Origin: an uncultured Clostridia bacterium
GTDB taxonomy: Bacteria; Bacillota; Clostridia; Monoglobales; Monoglobaceae
DNA length: 23,541 bases
Direction: 5' to 3'
NCBI GenBank assembly: GCA_934454115.1
Contig: CAKSFQ010000028.1
Coordinates: forward strand, 1 to 23,541
The notes under the pieces: generated by a model
What the model was told of the DNA's origin: nothing
Databases searched by the model: none
Seen by the model: the letters and a program-made list of their open reading frames with translations, nothing else
Position numbers and translations under genes: made by a program
In this document: positions 14,029 through 23,043 of the stretch, one piece after another
Layout: each line of letters opens with the position of its first letter
How positions within the stretch are numbered: the first letter of the stretch is position 1

Positions 14029-16881
14029 GTGGCACAAAAGACAAAGGGAAAGGAAAGCGCGCGCAGAAGCAGTGCGCCGCCGCAGAAAAGCCGTGCGGCA
14101 AAGCCGGCCGCAAGCGGGAAAAAGCCGGCAAAAAAAACCGGGCAGTCGGCGGCAGCGCGCAGTGCCGCGGTAAGGACAAAAGGACAGCCGCCGGTTGAAA
14201 AAAAGACGCTGTCCAATGAAATCAAGGGGATTATCGTCATTGCCGGCGGTATCTTTTTGCTGCTCGCTTTTTTGACCGAAGCGACCGGTGCGGTAGGCGG
14301 CTTTTTAAAGGATTTCTTTTACGGGCTGCTTGGATTCTCCAGCGCGATCAGTTGTATCTTTATTATTTTGACGGGATTTTGGGTCTTTGTCAATAAAGAG
14401 GGAAGGAAAAATGCACCGCGGTTCTTTTTACTGTTTGGACTGATTCTTTGTACTTCGATTCTGGTTTCTCTGTCCGCCGGAGACCGCGCGGCGGTATCGG
14501 GCGGATGGACGGATCAGGTGGTAATGCTCTATCAAAATGGCATCAGCGGTATTGGCGGCGGTGTGATCGGCGGCGGAATCTGTAAGCTGCTGGTGATGCT
14601 GATCGGTGTTGCGGGTACCTGGGTGCTTGCAATTGCCCTGGAACTGATACTGGGCATTTTGCTGACCGGGGTTTCGGTTGAGGCGGCGTTTCGCAAGCTG
14701 TGCGGTGTGCTGCGCAAAAAGTCCGGGCGGATGCATGAACACGCCAATGCTTCGGCTGAAATGGACCCGGATGAGGACGATACACCCGAACGGGGCTTTG
14801 GCGCCGGCCGCCTTAGTCGCAGGGATCGGCGGCAGCAGGAGCCGGAGGATATATCGGAGCATTCCCGAAAGAAAAAGGAAAGTCCTTTTTTTGACGACTA
14901 TTTTTCCGGGGGCGAGACCATCCCGGACATGCGGGAAAAGCACGCGGAGTCGGGGCCTAAGGATGCGGATGATGCGCCGGAGCCGCCCAAGCGCTTTGTG
15001 ATTGAAGAAGATGATGAACTGCTGAAGAACATTTTGCCTGCAGAAGATAAGGAGCCGGAGGCAGATCTTTCGGACACACTGCCGTTTCGGCTGGATAATA
15101 TGAAAACGGGCACCATCAGCGAACTGCCGAGGACCGAGGCAGACGGCAAGGTGGTTGTGCGGGAGAATCCGGAGGATGAGGATCCGGTCTTTACGCCGCC
15201 GAGTGAGGCGAAGCTGGAGGATGTTGCCGCGCCGTCAACCAAGGCGGCCATGGAGGCCGGTGTGCCGTTGGATCGCGCCGTGGTCGCAGGCCGCCGTATG
15301 GAAACCGAGAATCCGAGTCAGATGACCCCGGCAGAGCGCATCGAAAATGAAATTGAAAGGGCGAATGCTGTGCCGCCCCGCATGATGGAATATTATATGC
15401 CGACCCTGGATCTTTTGGATCCGCCCAAGCCGAGAAAGCGGTCGCGCCAGGAGGTGCGTGCCGAACTGGAAGAAAAGGCAAACCGGCTTTTAGAGACGCT
15501 GCACAGCTTTAAGGTGGATGCAAAAATCATTAATATTACCCAGGGGCCGTCGGTGACGCGGTTTGAACTGCAGCCCGGCGTGGGCATCAAGGTGTCAAAA
15601 ATCATCGGGCTGAGCGATGACATCGCACTGAGTCTTGCCGCACCGGGAATCCGTATCGAGGCGCCGATCCCCGGAAAATCCGCCATTGGAATCGAGATTC
15701 CGAACAAAGAGGCAAGCCCCGTGCCGATCCGTGAGGTGCTGGAGAGCGATAAGTTCCAGAACTTTTCTTCCAAAACGGCGTTTGCGCTGGGAAAGGATAT
15801 TGCCGGGAGCTGCGTCATTGCCGATATCGCAAAATTTCCGCATGTTTTGATTGCCGGTCAGACCGGCTCCGGAAAGAGCGTTTGTATCAATTCGCTGATC
15901 TTAAGTATTCTCTTTAAGGCAAAGCCGGACGAGGTTAAACTTATCATGGTGGATCCGAAGATGGTGGAGCTTGGCATTTATAACGGGATTCCGCATCTTT
16001 TGATTCCGGTGGTGACCGATCCGAAGCATGCCGCCGGCGCGCTGAACTGGGCGGTGGGAGAGATGCAGAACCGCTATAACTTGCTCAAGGATAACAACGT
16101 CCGCAACCTAAAGGGTTATAACGCGCTGATGGAGGAGCGGGGCGAAAGCGAATCAAAGCTGCCGGAGATTGTGATTATCATCGACGAGTTTGCGGATCTG
16201 ATGATGACAGCCAAAAGCGAGGTAGAGGATGCCATCAACCGTCTGGCCGCCCTGGCGCGTGCAGCCGGAATGTATTTGGTGATTGCGACACAGCGGCCGA
16301 CCGTCAATGTTATTACCGGTGTCATCAAGGCCAACATCCCGTCCCGTATTGCCTTTAACGTGACCTCGCAGATCGACAGCCGTACCATTTTGGACGTGCC
16401 GGGTGCGGAAAAGCTGCTGGGACGCGGCGACATGCTTTACAACCCCAGCGGCGCGATGAAGCCCCTGCGAATCCAGGGAAACTTTGTGTCCGATCAGGAG
16501 ATCGAACGGGTGGTAAACTTTATCAAGGGGCAGTATGAGGCATGCTATGATGAAGAGATCATCGAAAATATCCAAAAGGAACAGGAGCGTGTGGCGGCAA
16601 ATCTGGAAAACGGCACGCACAGTGACAGTGACGATGAGACGACGAGCCGCAGCGGCGAGGCGAAGGATGAGCTGTTCTTCCAGGCTGTGGAGATGGTGCT
16701 GGATAACGGTCAGGCATCGGTTGCCATGTTCCAGCGGCGGTTTAAGATCGGCTATCAGCGCGCCGCGCGGCTGATCGATCAGATGGAGGAGCGGAGGATT
16801 ATCGGCCCCTATGAGGGAACCAAGCCGCGCCAGGTCTTAATCAGCCGTCAGGAATTTAATGAAATGCGTATGCATGAATAG
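14029..16881 (+). CDS. spoIIIE: DNA translocase of the SpoIIIE/FtsK family
   Basis: 950 residues (B. subtilis SpoIIIE is 789). A septal ATPase that pumps chromosomal DNA, in sporulation into the forespore. Residues 1-62 are a Lys/Ala-rich basic tail. Four transmembrane segments lie at about 66-84, 101-121, 131-149 and 186-214. A long acidic linker runs to about 460. The motor has Walker [16 protein letters not shown] (about 610) and Walker [14 protein letters not shown] (about 715), plus [21 protein letters not shown]. The C-terminal gamma winged helix (about 885-945, [20 protein letters not shown]) reads DNA orientation sequences. GTG start, nine bases after AAGGGG. Whether it works as FtsK in division, SpoIIIE in sporulation or both cannot be told from sequence; a spoIIA operon in the same window favours a sporulation role. 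The extra length is in the basic tail and linker. Confidence 0.95.
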   Translation: MAQKTKGKESARRSSAPPQKSRAAKPAASGKKPAKKTGQSAAARSAAVRTKGQPPVEKKTLSNEIKGIIVIAGGIFLLLAFLTEATGAVGGFLKDFFYGLLGFSSAISCIFIILTGFWVFVNKEGRKNAPRFFLLFGLILCTSILVSLSAGDRAAVSGGWTDQVVMLYQNGISGIGGGVIGGGICKLLVMLIGVAGTWVLAIALELILGILLTGVSVEAAFRKLCGVLRKKSGRMHEHANASAEMDPDEDDTPERGFGAGRLSRRDRRQQEPEDISEHSRKKKESPFFDDYFSGGETIPDMREKHAESGPKDADDAPEPPKRFVIEEDDELLKNILPAEDKEPEADLSDTLPFRLDNMKTGTISELPRTEADGKVVVRENPEDEDPVFTPPSEAKLEDVAAPSTKAAMEAGVPLDRAVVAGRRMETENPSQMTPAERIENEIERANAVPPRMMEYYMPTLDLLDPPKPRKRSRQEVRAELEEKANRLLETLHSFKVDAKIINITQGPSVTRFELQPGVGIKVSKIIGLSDDIALSLAAPGIRIEAPIPGKSAIGIEIPNKEASPVPIREVLESDKFQNFSSKTAFALGKDIAGSCVIADIAKFPHVLIAGQTGSGKSVCINSLILSILFKAKPDEVKLIMVDPKMVELGIYNGIPHLLIPVVTDPKHAAGALNWAVGEMQNRYNLLKDNNVRNLKGYNALMEERGESESKLPEIVIIIDEFADLMMTAKSEVEDAINRLAALARAAGMYLVIATQRPTVNVITGVIKANIPSRIAFNVTSQIDSRTILDVPGAEKLLGRGDMLYNPSGAMKPLRIQGNFVSDQEIERVVNFIKGQYEACYDEEIIENIQKEQERVAANLENGTHSDSDDETTSRSGEAKDELFFQAVEMVLDNGQASVAMFQRRFKIGYQRAARLIDQMEERRIIGPYEGTKPRQVLISRQEFNEMRMHE

Positions 16882-16906
16882 GTCTTGCAATTTGCAGGAC
16901 CTTTTT
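16881..16906 (+). terminator. Rho-independent terminator of the SpoIIIE/FtsK gene
   Basis: GGTCTTGCA / TGCAGGACC, nine pairs with one G-U, three-base loop, followed by five T. It begins at the last base of the stop codon. Confidence 0.85.
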
Positions 16907-16981
16907 CTTATGAGGAAATAGATGGAATATGGAAAAAATTTCGACATTTTACGTTTTTTTCGGATTTTCGCAAAAAAACAT

Positions 16982-17010
16982 TTGAAATTTCAGTCCGGAT
17001 ATGATATACT
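16982..17010 (+). promoter_or_regulatory. Strong sigma-A promoter of the pyruvate:ferredoxin oxidoreductase gene
   Basis: TTGAAA, 17-base spacer, TATACT, with TGA before the -10 box. The 5' leader is about 60 bases and ends with AAGGAGG at 17061-17067. Confidence 0.8.
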
Positions 17011-17077
17011 GATAGACAGCGTGCTATGAAGTGCAAAATAGAAGTTGAAGGAAATATACCAAGGAGGCAAAATCATT

Positions 17078-20000
17078 ATGGCAAAAAAGTTCAAAACCAT
17101 GGATGGTAACTGCGCGGCGGCACATTGCGCGTATGCATTTACCGAAGTTGCAGCCATCTATCCGATTACTCCGTCATCGACAATGGCAGAATATGTTGAT
17201 GAGTGGAGCGCAAAAGGCCAAAAGAATATCTTCGGCGAAACCGTACAGGTGGTGGAGATGCAGTCAGAAGCCGGTGCAGCCGGCGCTGTACACGGCTCTT
17301 TGCAGGGCGGTGCGCTCACAACGACCTTTACGGCATCGCAGGGACTTCTGCTCATGATCCCGAATATGTATAAAATCGCCGGCGAGCTGCTGCCGACCGT
17401 ATTCCATGTCAGCGCCAGAGCAATTGCGGCGCACGCATTGAACATCTTCGGCGATCATCAGGACGTGATGGCATGTCGTCAGACCGGCTTTGCCATGCTG
17501 GCATCCGGCAGCGTCCAGGAGGTTATGGATCTCGGCGGCGTGGCACATCTTGCGGCGCTGAAGGGCCGTGTTCCGTTCTTACATTTCTTTGACGGGTTCC
17601 GTACCTCGCACGAGATTCAGAAGATTGAGGTTATGGATTATGAGGATTTAAAGAGCCTGGTTGACTGGGACGCTGTGAAAGAGTTCAGAGACCGCGCGTT
17701 AAATCCGGAGCATCCTGTGCTGCGCGGTACCGCACAAAACGGCGATATCTACTTCCAGGGCAGAGAGGCATCCAATAAATTCTATGAGGAAATCCCGGAT
17801 ATTGTAGCGGATTACATGAAGGAAATCTCGAAGATTACCGGCCGTGAGTATAAGCCGTTTAACTACTACGGCGCACCCGATGCGAAGAAGGTTGTCGTTG
17901 CGATGGGCAGTGTCTGTCAGGCGCTGGAGGAGACAGTGGATTACCTGAATCAAAAGGGCGAAAAGGTCGGCGTTTTGGAAGTGCATCTGTATAGACCGTT
18001 CTCGGCAAAATACTTCTTTGATGTTATGCCGAAATCGGTAGAAAAGATTGCTGTTCTCGACAGAACCAAGGAACCGGGTTCCTTGGGTGAGCCGTTATAC
18101 TTAGATATCTGCAACCTGTATAAGGACTGCAAGAGCGCACCGATGATTATCGGCGGACGCTTCGGTCTTGGTTCTAAGGACACGACACCGACGCAGCTGG
18201 TTGCGGTATTTAAAAACCTGGACGCTGCACAGCCGAAAGAAGAATTTACCATCGGTATCTGCGATGATGTTACCAACCTGTCTCTGCCGCTTGGCGAGAG
18301 AGTCAATGCGGCTCCGGCCGGTGCAACCCGCTGTAAGTTCTGGGGCTTTGGTTCCGACGGTACCGTCGGCGCAAATAAGGACGCCATCAAGATTATCGGC
18401 GATAATACCGATTTGTATGCACAGGCATACTTTGACTACGACTCCAAAAAGTCCGGCGGCGTCACCATGTCTCACTTGAGATTCGGTAAAACCCCGATTA
18501 AATCTACCTATCTTTTGGACGAGGCAGACTATATTGCCTGCCATAAGCCGGCATATATTTATCAGTATGATATCTTAGAGGGTCTGAAGAAGGGCGGAAC
18601 CTTCCTGCTCAACTGCGTATGGACGCCGGAAGAGCTGGAGGAGAAGCTGCCCGGCCACGTAAAGCGTTATCTGGCGGAAAATGAGATTCATTTCTATACC
18701 ATTAACGCGGTGGATGTTGCCGTTAAGGTAGGACTTGGCCCGAACCGTATCAACATGGTAACCCAGAGCGCCTTCTTTAAACTGGCCGAGGTCATTCCCT
18801 TTGACAAGGCAGTCACCCTTATCAAAGAGGCAATCAAAAAGACCTATGGCAAAAAGGGCGATGAGATTGTGAACATGAACTGCGCTGCCGTAGACGGCGC
18901 GATCGATGCTTTGGTAAAGATCGATATTCCGGCTGCCTGGAAGGATGCCAAGGATGAAGAAACCGGCGCCGGCAACCGCCCGGCATTTGTTGCCAACATC
19001 GTTGATCCCGTGAACGCACAGCGCGGTAACAAGCTGCCGGTCAGCGTGTTTAACGGCCGTGAGGACGGTACGTTTGAAACCGGCACCTCCCGCTTTGAAA
19101 AACGCGGTGTAGCCGTTATGGTTCCGGAATGGCAGAAGGAGACTTGTATCCAGTGTAACCAGTGTTCTCTGGTGTGTCCGCACGCGGCAATCCGTCCGAT
19201 TTTGGTCAACGCAGAAGAAAAGAGCGCAGCGCCGGAGGGCTTTGAGACCTTAAAGGCAGTCGGCAAGGACTTTGACGGTCTGGAATTCAGAATGCAGGTT
19301 TCTCCGCTTGACTGCTTGGGCTGCGGCGTTTGTGCAAATGTCTGCCCGGCACCGAAGGGCAAGGCGCTTGTGATGAAACCGATCGATGATGTATCGGAGG
19401 CACAGGAGCCGAATTGGACCTATGCAATGGAAAAGGTTTCAAACAAGGCAAACCTGGTTGATAAATCAGCTAATGTGAAGAACTCTCAGTTTGCAATGCC
19501 GTATCTGGAATTCTCCGGCGCATGCGCAGGCTGCGGCGAGACTCCGTATATCAAGCTGATTACGCAGCTGTTTGGTGACAGAATGATGGTTGCAAACGCA
19601 ACCGGATGTACCTCGATCTGGGGTGGCTCCGCACCGTCAATGCCGTATTGCAAGGATGCAGATGGCAAAGGGCCGGCATGGGCAAATTCTCTGTTCGAGG
19701 ATAACGCAGAGTTTGGTCTCGGCATGGTAATGGCAAACAAGAAGGTAAGAGGCAACTTGGAAGCTCGGATGAATGAGGCAATGGACGCAGTTTCTCCGCA
19801 GCTGGCAGCCGCATTTAAAGAATGGATTGCAGCTAAGGATTGTGCAAAGGGTTCAAAGGAAGCTGCCGATAAGATTGCGGCCTTGATTTCCGATGCAGAT
19901 CAGAGCAACCCGGCCATCAAGGAGATCGCAGACAGAACCGACTATCTGGTAAAGCGTTCGCAGTGGGTATTCGGCGGTGACGGCTGGGCTTATGACATCG

Positions 20001-20614
20001 GCTACGGCGGTCTGGATCACGTGATCGCATCCGGCGAGGATATCAATATCTTTGTCGTAGATACCGAGGTATATTCCAACACCGGCGGTCAGTCCTCCAA
20101 GGCAACGCCGACGGCTGCCGTTGCAAAGTTTGCGGCTTCCGGTAAGCGCGTAAAGAAGAAGGATCTCGGCATGATTGCCACCACCTATGGCTATGTGTAC
20201 GTGGCACAGATTGCGCTGGGCGCAAATATGGCACAGGCGCTCAAGGCCATCAAGGAGGCTGAGGCATATCCGGGTCCGTCCCTGATTATCGCTTACGCAC
20301 CGTGTATCAACCACGGTATTAAGGCAAAGGGCGGCATGGGTAATTCTATCGCGGAAGAGAAGAAGGCCGTTGAGACCGGTTACTGGCATCTGTGGAGATT
20401 CAATCCGCAGCTGGCAGACGAGGGTAAGAATCCGTTTGTATTGGATTCTAAAGAGCCGACCGGCAATGTCAAAGACTTTATGATGGGCGAGAACCGTTAC
20501 CTGATGCTGAAGAAGGGTTATCCGGAGATCGCAGATCAGCTCTTTGATAAGGCAGAAAAGGATCTGGCTGCAAGATACGCCGTTTATAAAAAGATGGCGG
20601 CACAAGAGGGCTAA
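17078..20614 (+). CDS. nifJ: Pyruvate:ferredoxin (flavodoxin) oxidoreductase
   Basis: 1178 residues, the single-chain form. It oxidises pyruvate with CoA to acetyl-CoA and CO2, reducing ferredoxin; a central enzyme of anaerobic fermentation. In order: N-terminal pyrimidine-binding domain (EVAAIYPITPSSTMAEYVDEW); domain II; CoA-binding and EKR-type region; two [4Fe-4S] motifs CIQCNQCSLVCPHA (about 690) and CLGCGVCANVCPAPKG (about 747); and the TPP domain with CAGCGETPYIKL (about 816), a proximal-cluster Cys in NATGCTSIWGG, and GDGWAYDIGYGGLDH plus NTGGQSSKATPT for TPP-Mg. Start at 17078: AAGGAGG ten bases upstream and the MAKKFKTMDGN N-terminus; an in-frame ATG at 17045 has no good site. Its strong promoter and regular codon use suggest high expression. 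Confidence 0.97.
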   Translation: MAKKFKTMDGNCAAAHCAYAFTEVAAIYPITPSSTMAEYVDEWSAKGQKNIFGETVQVVEMQSEAGAAGAVHGSLQGGALTTTFTASQGLLLMIPNMYKIAGELLPTVFHVSARAIAAHALNIFGDHQDVMACRQTGFAMLASGSVQEVMDLGGVAHLAALKGRVPFLHFFDGFRTSHEIQKIEVMDYEDLKSLVDWDAVKEFRDRALNPEHPVLRGTAQNGDIYFQGREASNKFYEEIPDIVADYMKEISKITGREYKPFNYYGAPDAKKVVVAMGSVCQALEETVDYLNQKGEKVGVLEVHLYRPFSAKYFFDVMPKSVEKIAVLDRTKEPGSLGEPLYLDICNLYKDCKSAPMIIGGRFGLGSKDTTPTQLVAVFKNLDAAQPKEEFTIGICDDVTNLSLPLGERVNAAPAGATRCKFWGFGSDGTVGANKDAIKIIGDNTDLYAQAYFDYDSKKSGGVTMSHLRFGKTPIKSTYLLDEADYIACHKPAYIYQYDILEGLKKGGTFLLNCVWTPEELEEKLPGHVKRYLAENEIHFYTINAVDVAVKVGLGPNRINMVTQSAFFKLAEVIPFDKAVTLIKEAIKKTYGKKGDEIVNMNCAAVDGAIDALVKIDIPAAWKDAKDEETGAGNRPAFVANIVDPVNAQRGNKLPVSVFNGREDGTFETGTSRFEKRGVAVMVPEWQKETCIQCNQCSLVCPHAAIRPILVNAEEKSAAPEGFETLKAVGKDFDGLEFRMQVSPLDCLGCGVCANVCPAPKGKALVMKPIDDVSEAQEPNWTYAMEKVSNKANLVDKSANVKNSQFAMPYLEFSGACAGCGETPYIKLITQLFGDRMMVANATGCTSIWGGSAPSMPYCKDADGKGPAWANSLFEDNAEFGLGMVMANKKVRGNLEARMNEAMDAVSPQLAAAFKEWIAAKDCAKGSKEAADKIAALISDADQSNPAIKEIADRTDYLVKRSQWVFGGDGWAYDIGYGGLDHVIASGEDINIFVVDTEVYSNTGGQSSKATPTAAVAKFAASGKRVKKKDLGMIATTYGYVYVAQIALGANMAQALKAIKEAEAYPGPSLIIAYAPCINHGIKAKGGMGNSIAEEKKAVETGYWHLWRFNPQLADEGKNPFVLDSKEPTGNVKDFMMGENRYLMLKKGYPEIADQLFDKAEKDLAARYAVYKKMAAQEG

Positions 20615-20650
20615 GCCAAAGCACGGATGCTTCCTATCCCTGCATAATAA

Positions 20651-20690
20651 GGGGCAGCTTCAAAAGTCAACCGACTTTTGAGGCTGCCCC
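20651..20690. terminator. Long hairpin between convergent genes, probable terminator
   Basis: An 18-bp stem (one G-U), GGGGCAGCTTCAAAAGTC against GACTTTTGAGGCTGCCCC, with an AACC loop. No T run follows directly; ACTTTTTTG comes about ten bases later on the plus strand. It sits 36 bases after the PFOR stop and 28 bases before the DUF4855-like stop, so it may stop both transcripts. Confidence 0.7.
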
Positions 20691-20718
20691 AACAAATTAC
20701 TTTTTTGAAAAGCCTTGA

Positions 20719-22077
20719 TTAATTATTTAAAAAATTCTTTAGGTTATCACTGATTTCTATACCATACCGAAGTCCCCGATAAATATAATCATTCATTTCG
20801 TAGATGAAATTGCCGTTATAAGCACCTGGAAAATCATTGTACGCTACTCCGTTTCCAACCGTATAACTTCTCCAACTATCCTGTACCCGGTAATTGCCGG
20901 TATTGTGAAGATTAGAATTTAAGTAGGGATTTTTGTAACCTTGCTCACTTGGACCTCCGGAGTAGACGCCGATCGGTGTGCTGGCAGGAAGATATTTAAG
21001 AATGTCCAAATATTCCATAATTTTTTTATGTTTTTCCACGTTTCTTACTGAGTAGTTTTCGTCATCTCGACCTGTAATTGCACTCATATCAAATTCCATC
21101 TCGATTCCCATGGTACGTTGTGCGACGCCACCTGAATTCGGATTGCAAGCGTTCCAATTGCAGACTTTGTATGCCAGTTTTATGAATTCGTTGCGACTTA
21201 ATCCTTTCGTGCCTTCAAAAAAGAAAGTGCCGGGCTGAAAAATAACGGTATTAAATAATGGACGACTGGAATAGTCATTTTCATTCATTATTTTTTCAAC
21301 TCGTTCAAAAAATTTATCTGCATTCACATCTCCCTGATCGTCCTCATAACGTAGTCGAAAAAAAGGAATCCACAAAAGTTGTCCGCCGTCTTTATTATGA
21401 ATCCAGTTTGAAACGCCTTTTGCATATTCAACATCTACTCCGTCTTCGCCGTAATAGGCACCGGCTATCACATCTTTTCGGCTCTCCATGCGTTCAAGGA
21501 CTTGCTCGTAAATTCCCGGATGACCATTGGGATCATACACATAATCTCCAGTTGCGCTGTCTTTTTTTAAACTAATCAATGAAATTGGATAATTTTCAGC
21601 GGCACCAACGTAAAATTTGGGCAATTCGATTTCTAATCCGTAGTCATTAAGACGCTCCGCTACATTAATAAACTTATGAATGACATCTGCTTGCCATGCC
21701 GCACTTTCATCCTTAATTTTCCAATTATCGATATTGTTATCAGAATCCTTCATGTTTTGTGCATCCCGGTATTGCAACACAAAATTTGTTTTGCCGCCAG
21801 TTTGGATTAACCAATTCAAGGCATCTAATTCGGTAAAGCTATAATTGCTATAGCGATTTGCTGACCCAATTATTTCAGACAGATTTGGAACATCGGTTCT
21901 TATTGGTGGTCGATCCCATGCTCCGTAAATTATCTGATAGGTATTTCGGTTTTTATCCGATCGATTTATACCGCCCAGTGCATGAATGTACCGCTCCAGT
22001 TTGATGGTGTCATACATAAGTTCGTCATAATCCGGAGTTTCTACGAACCCGTATAAAAAACTGTTATATAGCTGCAA
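20719..22077 (-). CDS. DUF4855-like protein, main domain (downstream of an in-frame TGA)
   Basis: 452 residues from a TTG at 22077, but the reading frame is open back to an in-frame TGA at 22156-22158 and then on to an ATG at 22323. Features recalling DUF4855 proteins: GAYYGEDGVDVEYAKGVSNW, the aromatic strand QLLWIPFFRLRY, a VIFQPGTFF segment, GIEMEFDMSA and a late IGVYSGG. These fit a TIM-barrel, glycosidase-like fold of unknown substrate. No signal peptide or membrane segment is visible. The TTG has no good ribosome site and no ATG lies near, so this part was probably once translated from 22323. Base composition is clearly AT-richer than PFOR next door, consistent with recent acquisition. 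The product may not be made. Confidence 0.7.
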   Translation of the reverse strand: MQLYNSFLYGFVETPDYDELMYDTIKLERYIHALGGINRSDKNRNTYQIIYGAWDRPPIRTDVPNLSEIIGSANRYSNYSFTELDALNWLIQTGGKTNFVLQYRDAQNMKDSDNNIDNWKIKDESAAWQADVIHKFINVAERLNDYGLEIELPKFYVGAAENYPISLISLKKDSATGDYVYDPNGHPGIYEQVLERMESRKDVIAGAYYGEDGVDVEYAKGVSNWIHNKDGGQLLWIPFFRLRYEDDQGDVNADKFFERVEKIMNENDYSSRPLFNTVIFQPGTFFFEGTKGLSRNEFIKLAYKVCNWNACNPNSGGVAQRTMGIEMEFDMSAITGRDDENYSVRNVEKHKKIMEYLDILKYLPASTPIGVYSGGPSEQGYKNPYLNSNLHNTGNYRVQDSWRSYTVGNGVAYNDFPGAYNGNFIYEMNDYIYRGLRYGIEISDNLKNFLNN

Positions 22078-22155
22078 AGGTTTCCCATCGAGCGGTACGG
22101 CTGTTTTTTCCCCATTTGCTTCCTCTGCAGATGCGACCGTACCGTACTCTGTTAC

Positions 22156-22323
22156 TCAAAGTCTGCTTGCACAGTAAGCGCCGTATACCTTTGAAGGATC
22201 ACTCAGCTTATGGTTGCAACGAGCGCAACGATTGCCGGAATAAGTGTCTTGTCGACTACTCATATACCCTCTCGGATTTTGCGGATATGTCTGATTTGTT
22301 TCATACCATTTGTCATTTCCCAT
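22156..22323 (-). CDS. N-terminal 55-codon piece of the DUF4855-like gene, putative zinc-ribbon
   Basis: It starts at an ATG with AAGGAG upstream (CGAAAAGGAGAATCAAA before the start) and ends at TGA 22156-22158. It carries a Cys pair CARC (33, 36) and YC (51); a Cys at the TGA position (56) would complete C-x2-C-x14-C-x4-C. The frame continues without another stop through 26 codons into the DUF4855-like domain, so both parts look like one gene of about 534 codons broken by a nonsense codon. UGA is a stop elsewhere in the window (mfd). Readthrough or selenocysteine insertion is possible but unsupported. Alternatively it is a separate small gene. Confidence 0.6.
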   Translation of the reverse strand: MGNDKWYETNQTYPQNPRGYMSSRQDTYSGNRCARCNHKLSDPSKVYGAYCASRL

Positions 22324-22361
22324 TTTGATTCTCCTTTTCGATTTAGAATTTTATCATCTGT

Positions 22362-22398
22362 ATTATAAACGATCATGCAGTGACATGGCGTGCCATGT
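22362..22398 (-). promoter_or_regulatory. -10 box and palindromic operator candidate upstream of the DUF4855-like gene
   Basis: TATAAT on the minus strand at 22362-22367. The -35 position (22385-22390) has a poor match but is covered by a perfect palindrome at 22383-22398, ACATGGC-GT-GCCATGT. A palindrome replacing a -35 box suggests a binding site for a dimeric regulator. It lies between divergent genes, 28 bases upstream of the -35 box of the plus-strand gene. Confidence 0.5.
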
Positions 22399-22425
22399 TA
22401 TATTTTTTTTAATTTGCAAAAAGCC

Positions 22426-22454
22426 TTGCACTTTTTGGGAAAAAGCAGTATACT
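22426..22454 (+). promoter_or_regulatory. Sigma-A promoter of the DUF6273-like gene
   Basis: TTGCAC, 17-base spacer, TATACT. A ribosome site AGGGGG lies at 22481-22486. Confidence 0.75.
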
Positions 22455-22494
22455 GTGACTGTAAAAACTTTCCGGTCAAAAGGGGGAAATGATG

Positions 22495-23043
22495 ATGAAA
22501 CGATGGGTTACCGGAATGCTCAGCGTCATTATGCTGTCGGTCGGTTTGCCTTGTACTGCGGTATTTGCAAAGGATTCGGGGTCGGTGTCCGATTTACAGA
22601 TCGGGGACTATATTCAGTTTGGAAGCTATCTTGCCGCACCGGTGATTTGGCGGTATGTCGCCGATGATGAATACGGTAAGCTGATGCTGAGCGACAAGGT
22701 CATTCGTGTAGCAGTCTATGACGAGGCGGCGAGCAATTCCTCCTATGGTTCCCATCATCGCCGAGGGAAAAGAGGCTCCGCTGAAGAAAAAAGTTACTAT
22801 TGGGGAGACAGCAATCTCCGATCCTGGCTAAATTCCAAAGCACCGAAAAGAGGCATTCAGTGGTTGTGCGGGACGGTTTCCCCGATCTCTTATTTGGGTG
22901 AGGAGGGTTTTTTGTCGGATGCAAACTTTTCACCTCTGGATCGAGCCGCAATCAAAAAGGTCCATCAAAAAAGCTTGCTTGGCAAAATGGATGTCGAATG
23001 TGCCGAGGGCGGTGAAATGCAGTACTGGGGGGGAAGCGAATAA
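22495..23043 (+). CDS. Secreted DUF6273-like protein, N-terminal part (frame broken at a G7 run)
   Basis: Three consecutive ATG codons lie at 22489, 22492 and 22495; the last has the best distance (eight bases) to AGGGGG. A Sec signal peptide (MKRWVTGMLSVIMLSVGLP, cleavage after VFA) starts the protein. The following region has DUF6273 character: LQIGDYIQFGSY, PVIWRYVADDEYGKLMLSDKVI, YYWGDSNLRSWLNSKA and GFLSDANFSPLDRAAIK. The frame ends at TAA 23041-23043, soon after seven G at 23027-23033, and the expected continuation is in another frame. Length in this frame is 182 residues. Function is unknown; the family is common in secreted proteins of gut Clostridia. Confidence 0.8.
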   Translation: MKRWVTGMLSVIMLSVGLPCTAVFAKDSGSVSDLQIGDYIQFGSYLAAPVIWRYVADDEYGKLMLSDKVIRVAVYDEAASNSSYGSHHRRGKRGSAEEKSYYWGDSNLRSWLNSKAPKRGIQWLCGTVSPISYLGEEGFLSDANFSPLDRAAIKKVHQKSLLGKMDVECAEGGEMQYWGGSE

